A DNA stretch of 34,903 nucleotides from Clostridia bacterium. Lineage in GTDB: Bacteria > Bacillota > Clostridia > Acetivibrionales > DSM-2933. The DNA lies in assembly GCA_026416815.1 (NCBI GenBank), contig JAOAEJ010000056.1, positions 1 to 34,903 on the forward strand, in the 5' to 3' direction. Both the position numbers and the translations under genes were made by a program. The notes under the pieces were generated by a model. It ran no database searches. It saw only the letters and a list, made by a program, of their open reading frames with translations, and was not told the origin of the DNA. Shown piece after piece: positions 17,078 through 25,335 of the stretch. Each line of letters begins with the position of its first letter. Position 1 is the first letter of the stretch.

Positions 17078-18178
17078 ATGGAAGCTAACCCCAGAGATTT
17101 AAACGGCATTGTTAATAACTTGATTGTTCAGCCCTTCCCTATTCTTTTTAACCGCAATGATTACCACGTAATGCTGTATCTTAAAGACCATCCTGAGTAT
17201 GAGTCGATTGAAGCTATGATACGAGAATGTTCTTCGGGCAAACCCTATATCCGTGCTATTATAACCCTCCATGACCAGAGTCAGATTGATCATATTAATG
17301 CTGCTGAAACGGTTATAGCTTTGGAAAGTAGGAATGAACCCAGAAAAACTGTTTATTCCCCTATGAGGTATGAGCGATCCCAAAAGAATGGCAAACCCTA
17401 TATCCATATAAAGTTTACCTCATTTAGAGGAGAAAATATTATATTTGATTTTTATGCAGTTTCAAAGGCTTCTACCAAGTATGCCGGACTTACAGATCCG
17501 GGAGAGCATTCCATAGATACATCACTGCCTATTATGTACCGTGAGAAAAGTACTCTGGCAAGTCCTAAAAGCTGTATTGCTATAGACGGTATTAAGTATA
17601 GAACGCCGAAAAAAATATGGATTCCTTTGATTTTTAAGGGGATGAAAGGGTTTTATTCAGAAAACTTTAGAATGGGTGTTATAAGAAACTTTGTTGAGAA
17701 AGTAAATATTAGCAGTGCACCATCCACTCTGGCTCCCGGTGAAAAGTGGATCTATCTATCAGGAAAGCAAAAAACCGAGTATAAAATAAAGGATGTAAAG
17801 GGCAATATGCTGACTATAGTAGGGGATAATAAAATGATTAATGCGGAAGTCACTGATAAAAATATTAGTATCGCTAATCTTACTGTTCTATCATCTTCAA
17901 ACACCAGCAGTGACAGCCTTTCTCTAGAATTTACCCCACCACTACCCATTTCAAACCCTTGCCTTGATAGTTTAGAAAAGGGTGTAGGTTTCAGCATATA
18001 TCTTAGTGACAGTGAACCTCTTGTAACCGGAATCGTAAAAGTCGAAAGTGCTAGTAATATTCTCAAGTTCATACTAACGCCAGTACTGCCAAAATGGGCT
18101 GCAAAAAGATCGGTATGTACATCAATCGAAGCAATTGATGGGGCATTTGTTATTAAAACCGGAATAGGTAGTTACTAA
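17078..18178 (+). CDS. Unrecognised 366-aa protein paired with a creatininase-like gene
   Basis: ATGGAGGTTTT precedes the ATG. The product has no signal peptide or membrane segment and looks like two or three beta-rich domains: residues 1-100 (IVNNLIVQPFPILFN, then YHVMLYLKDHPEY), 100-215 (MRYERSQKNGKPYIHIKF) and a C-terminal part with PPLPISNPCLDSL. I recognise no family. It ends 28 bp before the creatininase-family gene and almost certainly shares its transcript. This plus-strand pair converges on the 3' end of the aldolase/dehydroquinate-synthase pair. Whether it belongs to the biosynthetic locus is undecided. Confidence 0.75.
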   Translation: MEANPRDLNGIVNNLIVQPFPILFNRNDYHVMLYLKDHPEYESIEAMIRECSSGKPYIRAIITLHDQSQIDHINAAETVIALESRNEPRKTVYSPMRYERSQKNGKPYIHIKFTSFRGENIIFDFYAVSKASTKYAGLTDPGEHSIDTSLPIMYREKSTLASPKSCIAIDGIKYRTPKKIWIPLIFKGMKGFYSENFRMGVIRNFVEKVNISSAPSTLAPGEKWIYLSGKQKTEYKIKDVKGNMLTIVGDNKMINAEVTDKNISIANLTVLSSSNTSSDSLSLEFTPPLPISNPCLDSLEKGVGFSIYLSDSEPLVTGIVKVESASNILKFILTPVLPKWAAKRSVCTSIEAIDGAFVIKTGIGSY

Positions 18179-18206
18179 GTGATAACGAAAGTGAGGAAAT
18201 ATAAAT

Positions 18207-19061
18207 ATGGGCTATTCAATATTCGATGATACCATGGTAGACTTACCTTGGCCTGAGTTAGAGAAGAAAATAGCCGATGGAGCAATCGCGTTGCTACCCA
18301 CCGGTGTTATAGAAGAACACGGCCCTCATATGAGCCTCGGCGTAGATACCTACCTAAGCTATATGACCTGCAAACTAACGAAGCAAGAACTCGAAACAGC
18401 AGGGATAAAAACTCTCATTGTTCCCCCCTTCTATTGGGGCATAAATAATGCTACAGGAGCATTTCCTGGGTCATTTACCGTGAGAAAAGAAACTATGAAG
18501 GCAGTTATATACGATATATTAGCTTCGTTAGTACGTTGGGGTATAACTTATGTCTTCAACATAAACTGGCATGAGGATTCACATCATTGCAATGCACTTT
18601 TTGAAGCTATAAGAGAGGCGCGTGTCGGTACAGGTGTAAGGGCATTCTCTATTATTTCCGATTCATCGGCTATACGTTTCGGGCTTACCGGAAAAGAAGA
18701 ACACATTTTGGTATACAAAGACTTATCACCTCAAGGAGCAATCTCAAAATATCTTGATATCCATGCAGGCTCATTTGAAACCGGTATGATGACCGCATTC
18801 TTCCCTAATGAGGTTGATAGCGAACTGACAAAAACACTAGAGCCTTCCAATACCACCTTTGGAGATTTTATGATATGGAGACAAGGATGGAGTGAAGCAA
18901 GAAAAACAACCCCTTTAGGATATCTAGGCAATCCGGCTGATTTTAAAGAGGAGGATTGTATAAGAGCTATGGAATCATATATCAAAGCAACCTGTGAGGT
19001 GATTCAATCACTTATATCAGGAAAATACCACCCCTTAGACGTCACGGGTAAAAAACCTTAG
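18207..19061 (+). CDS. Creatininase-family amidohydrolase with altered core motif
   Basis: The 284-aa product matches the creatininase/creatinine amidohydrolase fold, which includes MftE and ArfB-like enzymes that act on C-N bonds with divalent metals. Residues 31-47 read PTGVIEEHGPHMSLGVD, giving metal ligands Glu36, His38 and Asp47. The FPGSFTVR segment is at 87 and HAGSFETG at 186-193. The usual NGHGGN (or NGHYEN in creatininase) is replaced by NWHEDSHH at 120-127. The His is kept and an acidic residue lies two places on, but the first Gly is Trp. Metal binding is likely kept while the substrate pocket may differ. The ribosome site is GTGAGGAAA. It shares a transcript with the 366-aa gene and ends at a strong terminator. 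Confidence 0.85.
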   Translation: MGYSIFDDTMVDLPWPELEKKIADGAIALLPTGVIEEHGPHMSLGVDTYLSYMTCKLTKQELETAGIKTLIVPPFYWGINNATGAFPGSFTVRKETMKAVIYDILASLVRWGITYVFNINWHEDSHHCNALFEAIREARVGTGVRAFSIISDSSAIRFGLTGKEEHILVYKDLSPQGAISKYLDIHAGSFETGMMTAFFPNEVDSELTKTLEPSNTTFGDFMIWRQGWSEARKTTPLGYLGNPADFKEEDCIRAMESYIKATCEVIQSLISGKYHPLDVTGKKP

Positions 19062-19118
19062 TCTAAAGATAGTTCAACTTTGGTTATCAATACTCTGTAT
19101 TGTATAATTGTTAAGGCA

Positions 19119-19157
19119 AATTTGGGGGAAATTTTTTTCATTCCCCCAAATTCTTTT
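19119..19157. terminator. Bidirectional terminator between convergent transcripts
   Basis: AATTTGGGGGAA pairs perfectly with TTCCCCCAAATT over a T-rich loop, followed by CTTTTTATT on the plus strand. It ends the creatininase transcript and can also serve the converging aldolase gene. Confidence 0.9.
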
Positions 19158-19171
19158 TATTCAAACAAAAG

Positions 19172-20017
19172 TTAGTTTCCTGTACTCGAACATTTTGCTG
19201 CCAGTTCTTTAATTTCTGCCTCAGAAAGCTTATTATCTAAAATATTGCGTATTGCTCCTGAGAGAATATCCGGGTTTTGATGCTGGAATATGTTCCTGCC
19301 TATAGCCACACCCATAGCACCGGCTTTCATACAATCATTAATCATATTTAAACACTCAAAGTCTGATGAAGCTTTTGGCCCACCTGCAATCACTACAGGT
19401 ATCCTTACCGATTTTACAACCTCTGAGAAAGTATCGACTGCTCCGGAGTAATTAACCTTTACAATATCAGCCCCAAGTTCTTCCGCAGCCCTGGCTGCAT
19501 GTTTAATCTTTGCCGAGTCATACTCGCTCTGGCTTGAGCCGTCTCTTACATACATCATCGCCATAAGAGGTATTCCCCATGATTCGCACAGCTCCGCTGT
19601 TCTGCCTAGGTCCCTAAGCATATCTGCTTCACTGGGAGCTCCAAGATTCACATGAACCGAAACTGCAGATGCACCCATCTTCATTGCATGCTCCACAGAT
19701 GTCACAAGCTCCTTTTTATTTGGATCGGGTGCTAAGGATGTAGACGCCGAAAGATGAATAATAAGATTGCATCCCTCAGGAGCCAGACAATCAGCTATTT
19801 GATTCACCATGCCTTTATGAACCAGCAGCGCGTCAACCTTACCACTTACCTGTCTGGAAACCTTTCTTATATCCTCAATACCTTGCATTGGCCCTACTGT
19901 TATTCCATGATCCATAGGAAGTACAAAGATGTGTTGAGAGTGCTTGAATAGTTGTTTTAGACGTATATCTTTCCCTGACAACTTATAGCCCCCCTTATTT
20001 TTCAAGTATTGTTTCAT
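19172..20017 (-). CDS. GriI/ADH-synthase-like class I aldolase
   Basis: This 281-aa DhnA/FBP-aldolase-fold enzyme belongs to the family of 2-amino-3,7-dideoxy-D-threo-hept-6-ulosonate synthase (archaeal MJ0400) and GriI of grixazone biosynthesis. The active-site residues are present: Asp36 in PMDHG, Tyr156 in MMYVRDG and the Schiff-base Lys187 in DIVKVNYSG; the phosphate-binding GGPK and AIGRNIF are also there. GriI joins aspartate semialdehyde with dihydroxyacetone phosphate. Given the neighbours I favour the GriI role over an archaeal-type shikimate bypass. The chosen ATG overlaps the preceding gene by 23 bp. A TTG at 19981 with AAGGGGGG upstream would remove the overlap and give MSGKDIRLKQL, and is a good alternative. 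Confidence 0.88.
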   Translation of the reverse strand: MKQYLKNKGGYKLSGKDIRLKQLFKHSQHIFVLPMDHGITVGPMQGIEDIRKVSRQVSGKVDALLVHKGMVNQIADCLAPEGCNLIIHLSASTSLAPDPNKKELVTSVEHAMKMGASAVSVHVNLGAPSEADMLRDLGRTAELCESWGIPLMAMMYVRDGSSQSEYDSAKIKHAARAAEELGADIVKVNYSGAVDTFSEVVKSVRIPVVIAGGPKASSDFECLNMINDCMKAGAMGVAIGRNIFQHQNPDILSGAIRNILDNKLSEAEIKELAAKCSSTGN

Positions 20018-21119
20018 TTACCTTTATTCCTACATGGCGTCCCGGTTCACATACATATGCCAAAAGCTTGTCACCGGGCTGTATCAATGTAGCATTTCTG
20101 GGTTTTCCGTCAGCGCCCATAATCCTGATGTGCCAATCATCCTGAACTATAACGTTTATTTCCTTTCCTGCTGCCTCACCCTTTATGAGCAAAAGCGGTC
20201 TTACTTCGGTTTTTATCCGCCCTACGCTTAGAGTACGCACCTCACCCTTTGTATTAACACACAGTACCTTACTTCCCGCTGCAAGGTCGGTAATATACTC
20301 AGCAGCATCGTTAGGCATCCATACATAGGAATGCACCGCCCCTGCATTTACCCTGAAGGGACGCAGATTCATATATGGCAGGTAATGGGTTTCGGAACAT
20401 ACAAAAATTCCTCCTGTTGAGGTTGAGCCTATAATCATCCCCTCATCCTGTGTCATAATACCCGTAGTATCAATACACGACCGTAATCCCATACCGATAT
20501 GCTTTATATCTGTTACCGTCAGATGATGCAGCTCAATAGTTGTACGGCTCTCCTTGGATATATAATTGTTGACTTTTACAAGTTCCCCAATATCCGTTGT
20601 TGCTACCAGTACGCCATCACTTCCCTGCTCCATGACCCCAAAAACAACCTCCATGTCCTCCAAGCTTTCAACCCTTTTTAATAATACTGTGTTGCTATTC
20701 TGCAGACGGGCAATAATAAGTTCAAGAGGTATATTTGTAGGAAGATCGAAGTCTACCAGTGCGTAGTCGTATTTGGATGCATCCTTCCATGAATTCTCCA
20801 ATGCTTCACGGCCTACAACAGAAAAGTATGCACAAGTCCTGCATCCTTTCTTTTTGGCCTCCTCCAACAAATCCTGATTATCCGATACAACCAGTTCACC
20901 TTCATTTATACATTCAAAATCATCTTTGGAATTGACTTGAGTAATAAATTCGGTTTTAAGGGGATAATGGCCGTCGATACGCTGCTGGCTTGTGACTAAT
21001 ATTTTATTAATTGCCGAATTATTGATAAGTCCCCAAATATCTTGACGTTCTAGCGGTACATCACGCCCATCGAACCATACTTCTCTTTCCAAACCTACTT
21101 TGAAATCCAACTTATCCAT
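19995..21119 (-). CDS. GriH / 3-dehydroquinate synthase II-like enzyme
   Basis: This 374-aa protein matches the NAD-dependent 3-dehydroquinate synthase II family (archaeal MJ1249, AroB') along its length, including GMGLRSCIDTTGIMTQDEGMI-type residues near 225-245, GSTSTGGIFVCSE, RPFRVNAGAVHSYVW and GEAAGKEINVIVQDDWHIR. The bacterial homologue GriH turns the GriI product into 3-amino-4-hydroxybenzoate. It sits directly upstream of the GriI-like gene in the same transcript, the usual pairing. TTGGAGATG precedes the ATG. With two adenylating ligases and an amidohydrolase next door, an aminohydroxybenzoate product is more likely than shikimate supply. Confidence 0.88.
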   Translation of the reverse strand: MDKLDFKVGLEREVWFDGRDVPLERQDIWGLINNSAINKILVTSQQRIDGHYPLKTEFITQVNSKDDFECINEGELVVSDNQDLLEEAKKKGCRTCAYFSVVGREALENSWKDASKYDYALVDFDLPTNIPLELIIARLQNSNTVLLKRVESLEDMEVVFGVMEQGSDGVLVATTDIGELVKVNNYISKESRTTIELHHLTVTDIKHIGMGLRSCIDTTGIMTQDEGMIIGSTSTGGIFVCSETHYLPYMNLRPFRVNAGAVHSYVWMPNDAAEYITDLAAGSKVLCVNTKGEVRTLSVGRIKTEVRPLLLIKGEAAGKEINVIVQDDWHIRIMGADGKPRNATLIQPGDKLLAYVCEPGRHVGIKVNETILEK

Positions 21120-21492
21120 TCTTTCATCTCCAATTTCAGATTTTTAATATTTATCTAGGATTTAATATATTTCTATGGCTGTAAGTAGAGTTGTGTTCTA
21201 TATTCCAAACCGGTTAGTTCAATTGTAAAAAACGTCTATCTGCTGTAATTACATAGTTAGACAACTATAACAACTTCAGTACCTAAACTTTAACTTATGA
21301 CACTCCCCTTCATCTCTATCATCACCTTAGTAATAAATATATGCCGTACATACCCAAAATGTTAACATAAAAATTATTATTCACAACTGCACACAACGAG
21401 GTTTGCACACATATATTGATACAGAGGTAACTTAATGCATGTTTTATGTAAAGCAACGCTAGAATAGTAAAATTATAAGGAGGTTTTCATTT

Positions 21493-21819
21493 ATGAGATG
21501 TATGTTTACTATTAGCGCTCACGGCTGCGATGCCAACAAAGCCGCAGAACTTAAGGAAAAAATGGAAGCACTCATGGAAAGCTACGGCATGAAAGGAAAA
21601 ACAAATGGTCATGCACATGAGCAATATGCTAACTATTGCGGAAGCTACTGTAAGGAAGATAAAGATAACCATGGTGGAAAGCCCTGGCAGGGTGGTAACA
21701 ACTGGCAAGGTGGTCACAACTGGCAGGGTGGTAATACCTGGCAGGGTAGCAAACCCTGGCAGGGCGGCAAAGGCTATGGTGGAGTAAAACAGCGTGAAGA
21801 TGATAAAGCAGAGGCTTAA
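21493..21819 (+). CDS. Small Cys/His protein with Trp-Gln-Gly hexapeptide repeats
   Basis: AAGGAGGTTTTCATTT precedes the ATG. The 108-aa product has no signal peptide. Residues 1-60 contain four cysteines (3, 12, 49, 53) and several histidines (10, 40, 42, 60), suggesting metal binding. Residues 64-93 are five hexapeptides (PWQGGN, NWQGGH, NWQGGN, TWQGSK, PWQGGK) encoded by an 18-bp tandem repeat. The tail is charged. I recognise no family. It lies on the opposite strand between the two halves of the biosynthetic locus and shares a terminator with the converging ligase gene. It could be a surface, spore-coat or regulatory protein; a modified-peptide precursor is possible but unsupported. Confidence 0.75.
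   Translation: MRCMFTISAHGCDANKAAELKEKMEALMESYGMKGKTNGHAHEQYANYCGSYCKEDKDNHGGKPWQGGNNWQGGHNWQGGNTWQGSKPWQGGKGYGGVKQREDDKAEA
21682..21771 (+). repeat. Five tandem 18-bp repeats coding WQGG hexapeptides
   Basis: Five units with the core CTGGCAGGGTGG encode the hexapeptides of the small protein at 21493-21819. The units differ mostly at third positions and at the last residue. Copy number could vary between strains through slippage. Confidence 0.85.
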
Positions 21820-21827
21820 AAACCTCT

Positions 21828-21870
21828 GATAAAGCTCCCTTATGAAAAGGTAAGGGAGCTTTATCATTTT
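21828..21870. terminator. Bidirectional terminator between small protein and ligase
   Basis: GATAAAGCTCCCTTA pairs perfectly with TAAGGGAGCTTTATC over ATGAAAAGG, followed by ATTTT on the plus strand. It ends the small WQGG-protein gene and the converging ligase operon. Confidence 0.85.
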
Positions 21871-21902
21871 CTGCATAGTCCATCCTCTAGTAATAATTAT
21901 AC

Positions 21903-23159
21903 TTAGTTCTTAGCTGAATTCACATAAGCCTTTTTACTCATTTCAAGGGCACTATAAATATACTGCGGCTTGCCTACACACCCTACATGAAGCAGTTCAC
22001 TCCTGTCGTATAACGTTCCCTTAGGTACAACCTCAATATTAAGTTTTAAGTTATATTTGTTTTCCAGCATTTCCATAGTCTCAATGCTTACGGTATCTAC
22101 TTCCCGCTCCTTCTCTACCACATATTTTAATCCCTTTTCTTCCGGCCCTACCACCCAAAAGCGGTGAAATGGTAAATGGGATATTATTTCATCCAAATCC
22201 CACATGTCAAGGATTCTATCCCCTACCTTGATAATATCATTCCTACGTCCCCGAATCTCCAGTGAGGTCTTCTTTCCGCAGGAGCATTCTTTTTCCACCA
22301 TCCTTGCCCTATCGCCGGTAACGTATCTGACCAAAGGTGTAGCTTTCCTTGTAAGAGTGGTAACTACAAGATAGCCTATCTCTCCTTGCTGCACTTCCTC
22401 CTTTAAATCTGCGTCCAGAATCTCAAATATAAAGCTGTCTTCCATTGGGTGAGGCACATCATGAACACAATCAGTCACTGCCGGCCCAATCTCCGTCATA
22501 CCGTAGTTATCACTAACCGGCACCTTCCAGATATCTTCCAAAAGCTTTCTCTTCCCTGGTGTCAAAACTTCCCCTGCGGTATATAATGCTCTGAGTTCTG
22601 GAAAATCTTTATCAGGCCTAAGCCCCATCATCTCCGCTGTCTCAGCTATTAAAACCGCCTGCAGAGGAAGTCCTGCCAAAACTGTCACACCAAGCTTTCT
22701 CATAAGGCTTACTATCCTCGTAAAAGGGCTTACTGTGGTCCTTGAGCTCGCAGGAACTACGCAAGCACCCTTAAGCTGTGCAGCCATATGAGTAAAGTGT
22801 GCTACCGTAGATATGGCATAGGGAAACCTTACAAGTACTATGTCATCCTCACAAAACTTAATCCCGCTGTTATTTGCCCTTCTAGCCTGATCCAGCATAT
22901 CCTCGCTTGTCAGCCATGTAGACCCTGGTACTCCTGTAGTACCAAAGGTTTCGTGGTACTGGTAAAGCTCTTTTTTCGGCACACAGATAAAGCCAAAGGG
23001 TGAGTTATCCCTTATATCCTCCTTAGTGGTTAAAGGAATATTTTTTAAATCCTCAATAGCTGTAAGAGGCTCAGCAGGTAAACGGTCCTTGTAGAAGGGC
23101 GAATTCTTACAGTGCTCCAATACCTGGTTTAATGCTTGGAGTTTTTCCTCTTTACTCAT
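21903..23159 (-). CDS. PaaK-like adenylate-forming ligase 1
   Basis: This 418-aa protein belongs to the ANL superfamily, phenylacetate-CoA ligase type. The ATP-loop motif is ETFGTTGVPGS (about 90), followed by DNYGMTEIGP (about 214) and RYVTGDRARM (about 282). A C-terminal lid carries KPQYI near residue 398. It would activate a carboxylic acid, probably aromatic, as the acyl-adenylate. Whether it then makes a CoA ester or transfers directly cannot be told. Its ATG overlaps the stop of the amidohydrolase gene (ATGA), showing translational coupling. It is the last gene of the minus-strand operon that starts at 27221, before a shared terminator. Confidence 0.9.
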   Translation of the reverse strand: MSKEEKLQALNQVLEHCKNSPFYKDRLPAEPLTAIEDLKNIPLTTKEDIRDNSPFGFICVPKKELYQYHETFGTTGVPGSTWLTSEDMLDQARRANNSGIKFCEDDIVLVRFPYAISTVAHFTHMAAQLKGACVVPASSRTTVSPFTRIVSLMRKLGVTVLAGLPLQAVLIAETAEMMGLRPDKDFPELRALYTAGEVLTPGKRKLLEDIWKVPVSDNYGMTEIGPAVTDCVHDVPHPMEDSFIFEILDADLKEEVQQGEIGYLVVTTLTRKATPLVRYVTGDRARMVEKECSCGKKTSLEIRGRRNDIIKVGDRILDMWDLDEIISHLPFHRFWVVGPEEKGLKYVVEKEREVDTVSIETMEMLENKYNLKLNIEVVPKGTLYDRSELLHVGCVGKPQYIYSALEMSKKAYVNSAKN

Positions 23160-23989
23160 CTATAATTCACCCTTCCATTGCCGTAAACGCTTCTTCTGGC
23201 ATAGGATGGTTTGGTAGGAGTTGTAGGTTTGGTGTCTGGTACTGTTAAAAGGCCTTTAATATTATCACCAAGTATCTTATCAGTCTCACTGCCGGGTAAA
23301 TCAAGTAGTAGGATTTTCTCCAACTCTGCTTTTGGATGCGAAAGAGGGAACTCCGATCCGAAAATAACCTTACTGGCTCCTGCCCTTTTCACACATTCCT
23401 TTATATGGAGGTAGTTACCGGTAGATGTCTCAAGAAAGAAGTTATTTAGCTTCACAGCAGCCTCAAGACCATCCTGATCCGCAGGCCCAAACCCCATATG
23501 TCCCAGGATGAAGTTTACTCTCGGAAACTGTTTAGCCAGTTCTACAAATTTTACTGTTGAAGCTCCAGGACTGTACAATACATGACTATATACAGGAAAT
23601 CCATAGTTTCCACACGATGCTGCAAGCTCCGCTACAGCTTTGCTTGCAAATGAAAACTCATGAGTCATGGGTGAAAGCTTTAAGCCCTTGTAACCTTCCT
23701 TATAGCCATTTTCCAACACAGTGTTGGCATTTTCCGAGTGCGGGTCTATACAAATAAATCCCTTAAGTGTCTTGTCATTTGCATTACAAGATTGGCGCAC
23801 ATAGGAATTATCGGGAATTACGCTGTCAGGCTGTGCGCGGCCTATTACGTAATCAGTCATTCGCCTTACATCAAGCATACCCCCGGGAACAACTATCCCC
23901 TCATCTACCCCCGCTTGCTTTAACTGTTCAAGGTAGATTTCCACGTTTCCGTAAGTAGTATTTGAAATATGTGCATGAGCATCAATCAT
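23156..23989 (-). CDS. Amidohydrolase_2-family protein, candidate oxazole-ring cyclase
   Basis: This 277-aa metal-dependent TIM-barrel amidohydrolase has HAH at 5-7, KLSP with Lys104, YSHVLY with His136 and LGHMG with His164. The usual metal-site Asp of FGSDFP is Glu213 here (FGSEFP). In actinomycete benzoxazole pathways an amidohydrolase (NatAM) works with an AMP ligase to close the ring, and a similar partnership is known for clostridial closoxazole; I infer the same job here. The last 25 residues are a Thr/Pro-rich basic tail. GAGGAGGG sits within the end of the preceding ligase gene, 2 bp between stop and start, and the following ligase overlaps by ATGA. Confidence 0.87.
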   Translation of the reverse strand: MIDAHAHISNTTYGNVEIYLEQLKQAGVDEGIVVPGGMLDVRRMTDYVIGRAQPDSVIPDNSYVRQSCNANDKTLKGFICIDPHSENANTVLENGYKEGYKGLKLSPMTHEFSFASKAVAELAASCGNYGFPVYSHVLYSPGASTVKFVELAKQFPRVNFILGHMGFGPADQDGLEAAVKLNNFFLETSTGNYLHIKECVKRAGASKVIFGSEFPLSHPKAELEKILLLDLPGSETDKILGDNIKGLLTVPDTKPTTPTKPSYARRSVYGNGRVNYR

Positions 23990-23991
23990 TT

Positions 23992-25335
23992 TTAACCCTC
24001 CTCATAAATGACCCTTATAGCTTTCTGGGCTGTACGGGGCATTTGCTCCAGCAACTCGACCTTACAGCTTATACCGGTTGCAAATTCCATCTTACTGCGT
24101 ATTTTCTCCTCCAACTCCCGCGAAGGCTTTACACCTTTAGCTAACTCGGCCCTAATTTTCAGATAGTCATCCCTGTCTTTTCTTACAACAAACTGGTACC
24201 AGTTCCCCAGCTCAGGGAATCTCATAAGAAACTCCTCAAGATAAAACGGAGAAAAAGAATTCCCCAGTATGTTCATCTGGTCAACAAGCCTTCCCCTGAG
24301 GAATAGTCTTGGTGCTCCAACGCCACATTTACACGGAATTGTATCTATATATCCAAGGTCCATTGTTCTATAGCGGATTATAGGCGTATCAAATCTTAGA
24401 GGACAAGTTACTACGATTTCCCCGATTTCTCCCGGCTCCAATACCTCTCCGGTAGCCGGATTGACTATTTCTATAATTGCATGACCTTGAAGAATGTGGT
24501 ATCCCTCATGAGCATCACATTCTATACCTATACCCCCGCACTCCAGTGACCCGTAATACATGTTCGCGGTTGCACCCCATATTTTCTCCACCCTGCTTCT
24601 AAAGGAATTGGAGCAGCCTTCACCGGTCAACCACATCTTTTTAAGATTAAGGCTGGTAAGGTCAAAGCCGGCTTGCTCAGCTGCTTCAGCAATACTTATA
24701 GCCCAAGAAGGTGTGGTTATTACAATATTAGGCCTTAGGTCTTTCATAACCTTAACGGTTTTCTCCGGGGTGGAATAAGCTCCTCCCTTTCCTGCAGCTA
24801 CCACCGTAGCCAGGCATGCATCCATAAAGGTCTTGTGAAAAGCGAGACCGGCAGAGCTCATTTCATAAGGCAGAGCATCTACGCAGATATCTCCCGGATC
24901 AACGGGGAAAAGCTTAGGATACCTAGGAGTCATATCATTGAGAATATAATCTCTCCAGCTGTTTGGAATATAAATCTGCTCCCCTCCGGTAGTCCCTGTA
25001 GATACCGTTACTAGAGAAACATCCTTTTTGTCACAAGCAAGAAGAGCCCATGGATTGCCCCTTAACTCATCTTTAGTGATAAAGGGCATTTTACACAGAT
25101 CCTTTAATGTTCTAATGTGGTTTGGATTAACACCCGCCTCATTCATTTTTTTAGTATAAAAAGGACACCTGTTATAAGCTATAGTTACTATCTCTTTCAG
25201 CGTATCCCTATGGAAATCTGCAAGTCTTGAAGGCGGCATGCTTTCTGCCGCCGAAAGACCAAGATTGCCAAAGTAATACTCCACAACCCTTGGCTTCCTG
25301 GTCTGTGCCATTCGTCTTTCATAATATGAGCTCAT
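23992..25335 (-). CDS. PaaK-like adenylate-forming ligase 2
   Basis: This 447-aa phenylacetate-CoA-ligase-like enzyme has STGTTGGEQIY (about 111-121), MYYGSLECGGIGIEC (about 262), RYRTMDLGYID (about 322) and a C-terminal catalytic-lysine region RTAQKAIRVIYE. A CKCG pair near 335 may hold a structural metal, as in PaaK relatives. It is distinct from ligase 1 rather than a recent copy, so the two probably activate different acids or perform different steps (activation and condensation). Its start codon overlaps the stop of the TPR-like gene by one base (TAATG), and the amidohydrolase follows after 2 bp, so the four genes are one translation-coupled operon. Confidence 0.9.
   Translation of the reverse strand: MSSYYERRMAQTRKPRVVEYYFGNLGLSAAESMPPSRLADFHRDTLKEIVTIAYNRCPFYTKKMNEAGVNPNHIRTLKDLCKMPFITKDELRGNPWALLACDKKDVSLVTVSTGTTGGEQIYIPNSWRDYILNDMTPRYPKLFPVDPGDICVDALPYEMSSAGLAFHKTFMDACLATVVAAGKGGAYSTPEKTVKVMKDLRPNIVITTPSWAISIAEAAEQAGFDLTSLNLKKMWLTGEGCSNSFRSRVEKIWGATANMYYGSLECGGIGIECDAHEGYHILQGHAIIEIVNPATGEVLEPGEIGEIVVTCPLRFDTPIIRYRTMDLGYIDTIPCKCGVGAPRLFLRGRLVDQMNILGNSFSPFYLEEFLMRFPELGNWYQFVVRKDRDDYLKIRAELAKGVKPSRELEEKIRSKMEFATGISCKVELLEQMPRTAQKAIRVIYEEG

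Noticed and set aside
19172..21119. Reading the aldolase/synthase pair as an archaeal-type shikimate bypass
   Set aside because: Possible from the families alone, but the ligases and amidohydrolase next door fit aminohydroxybenzoate use better.
21493..21819. Small WQGG protein as a modified-peptide precursor
   Set aside because: No leader-peptide pattern, radical-SAM, YcaO or lanthionine enzyme lies nearby, so this is unsupported.
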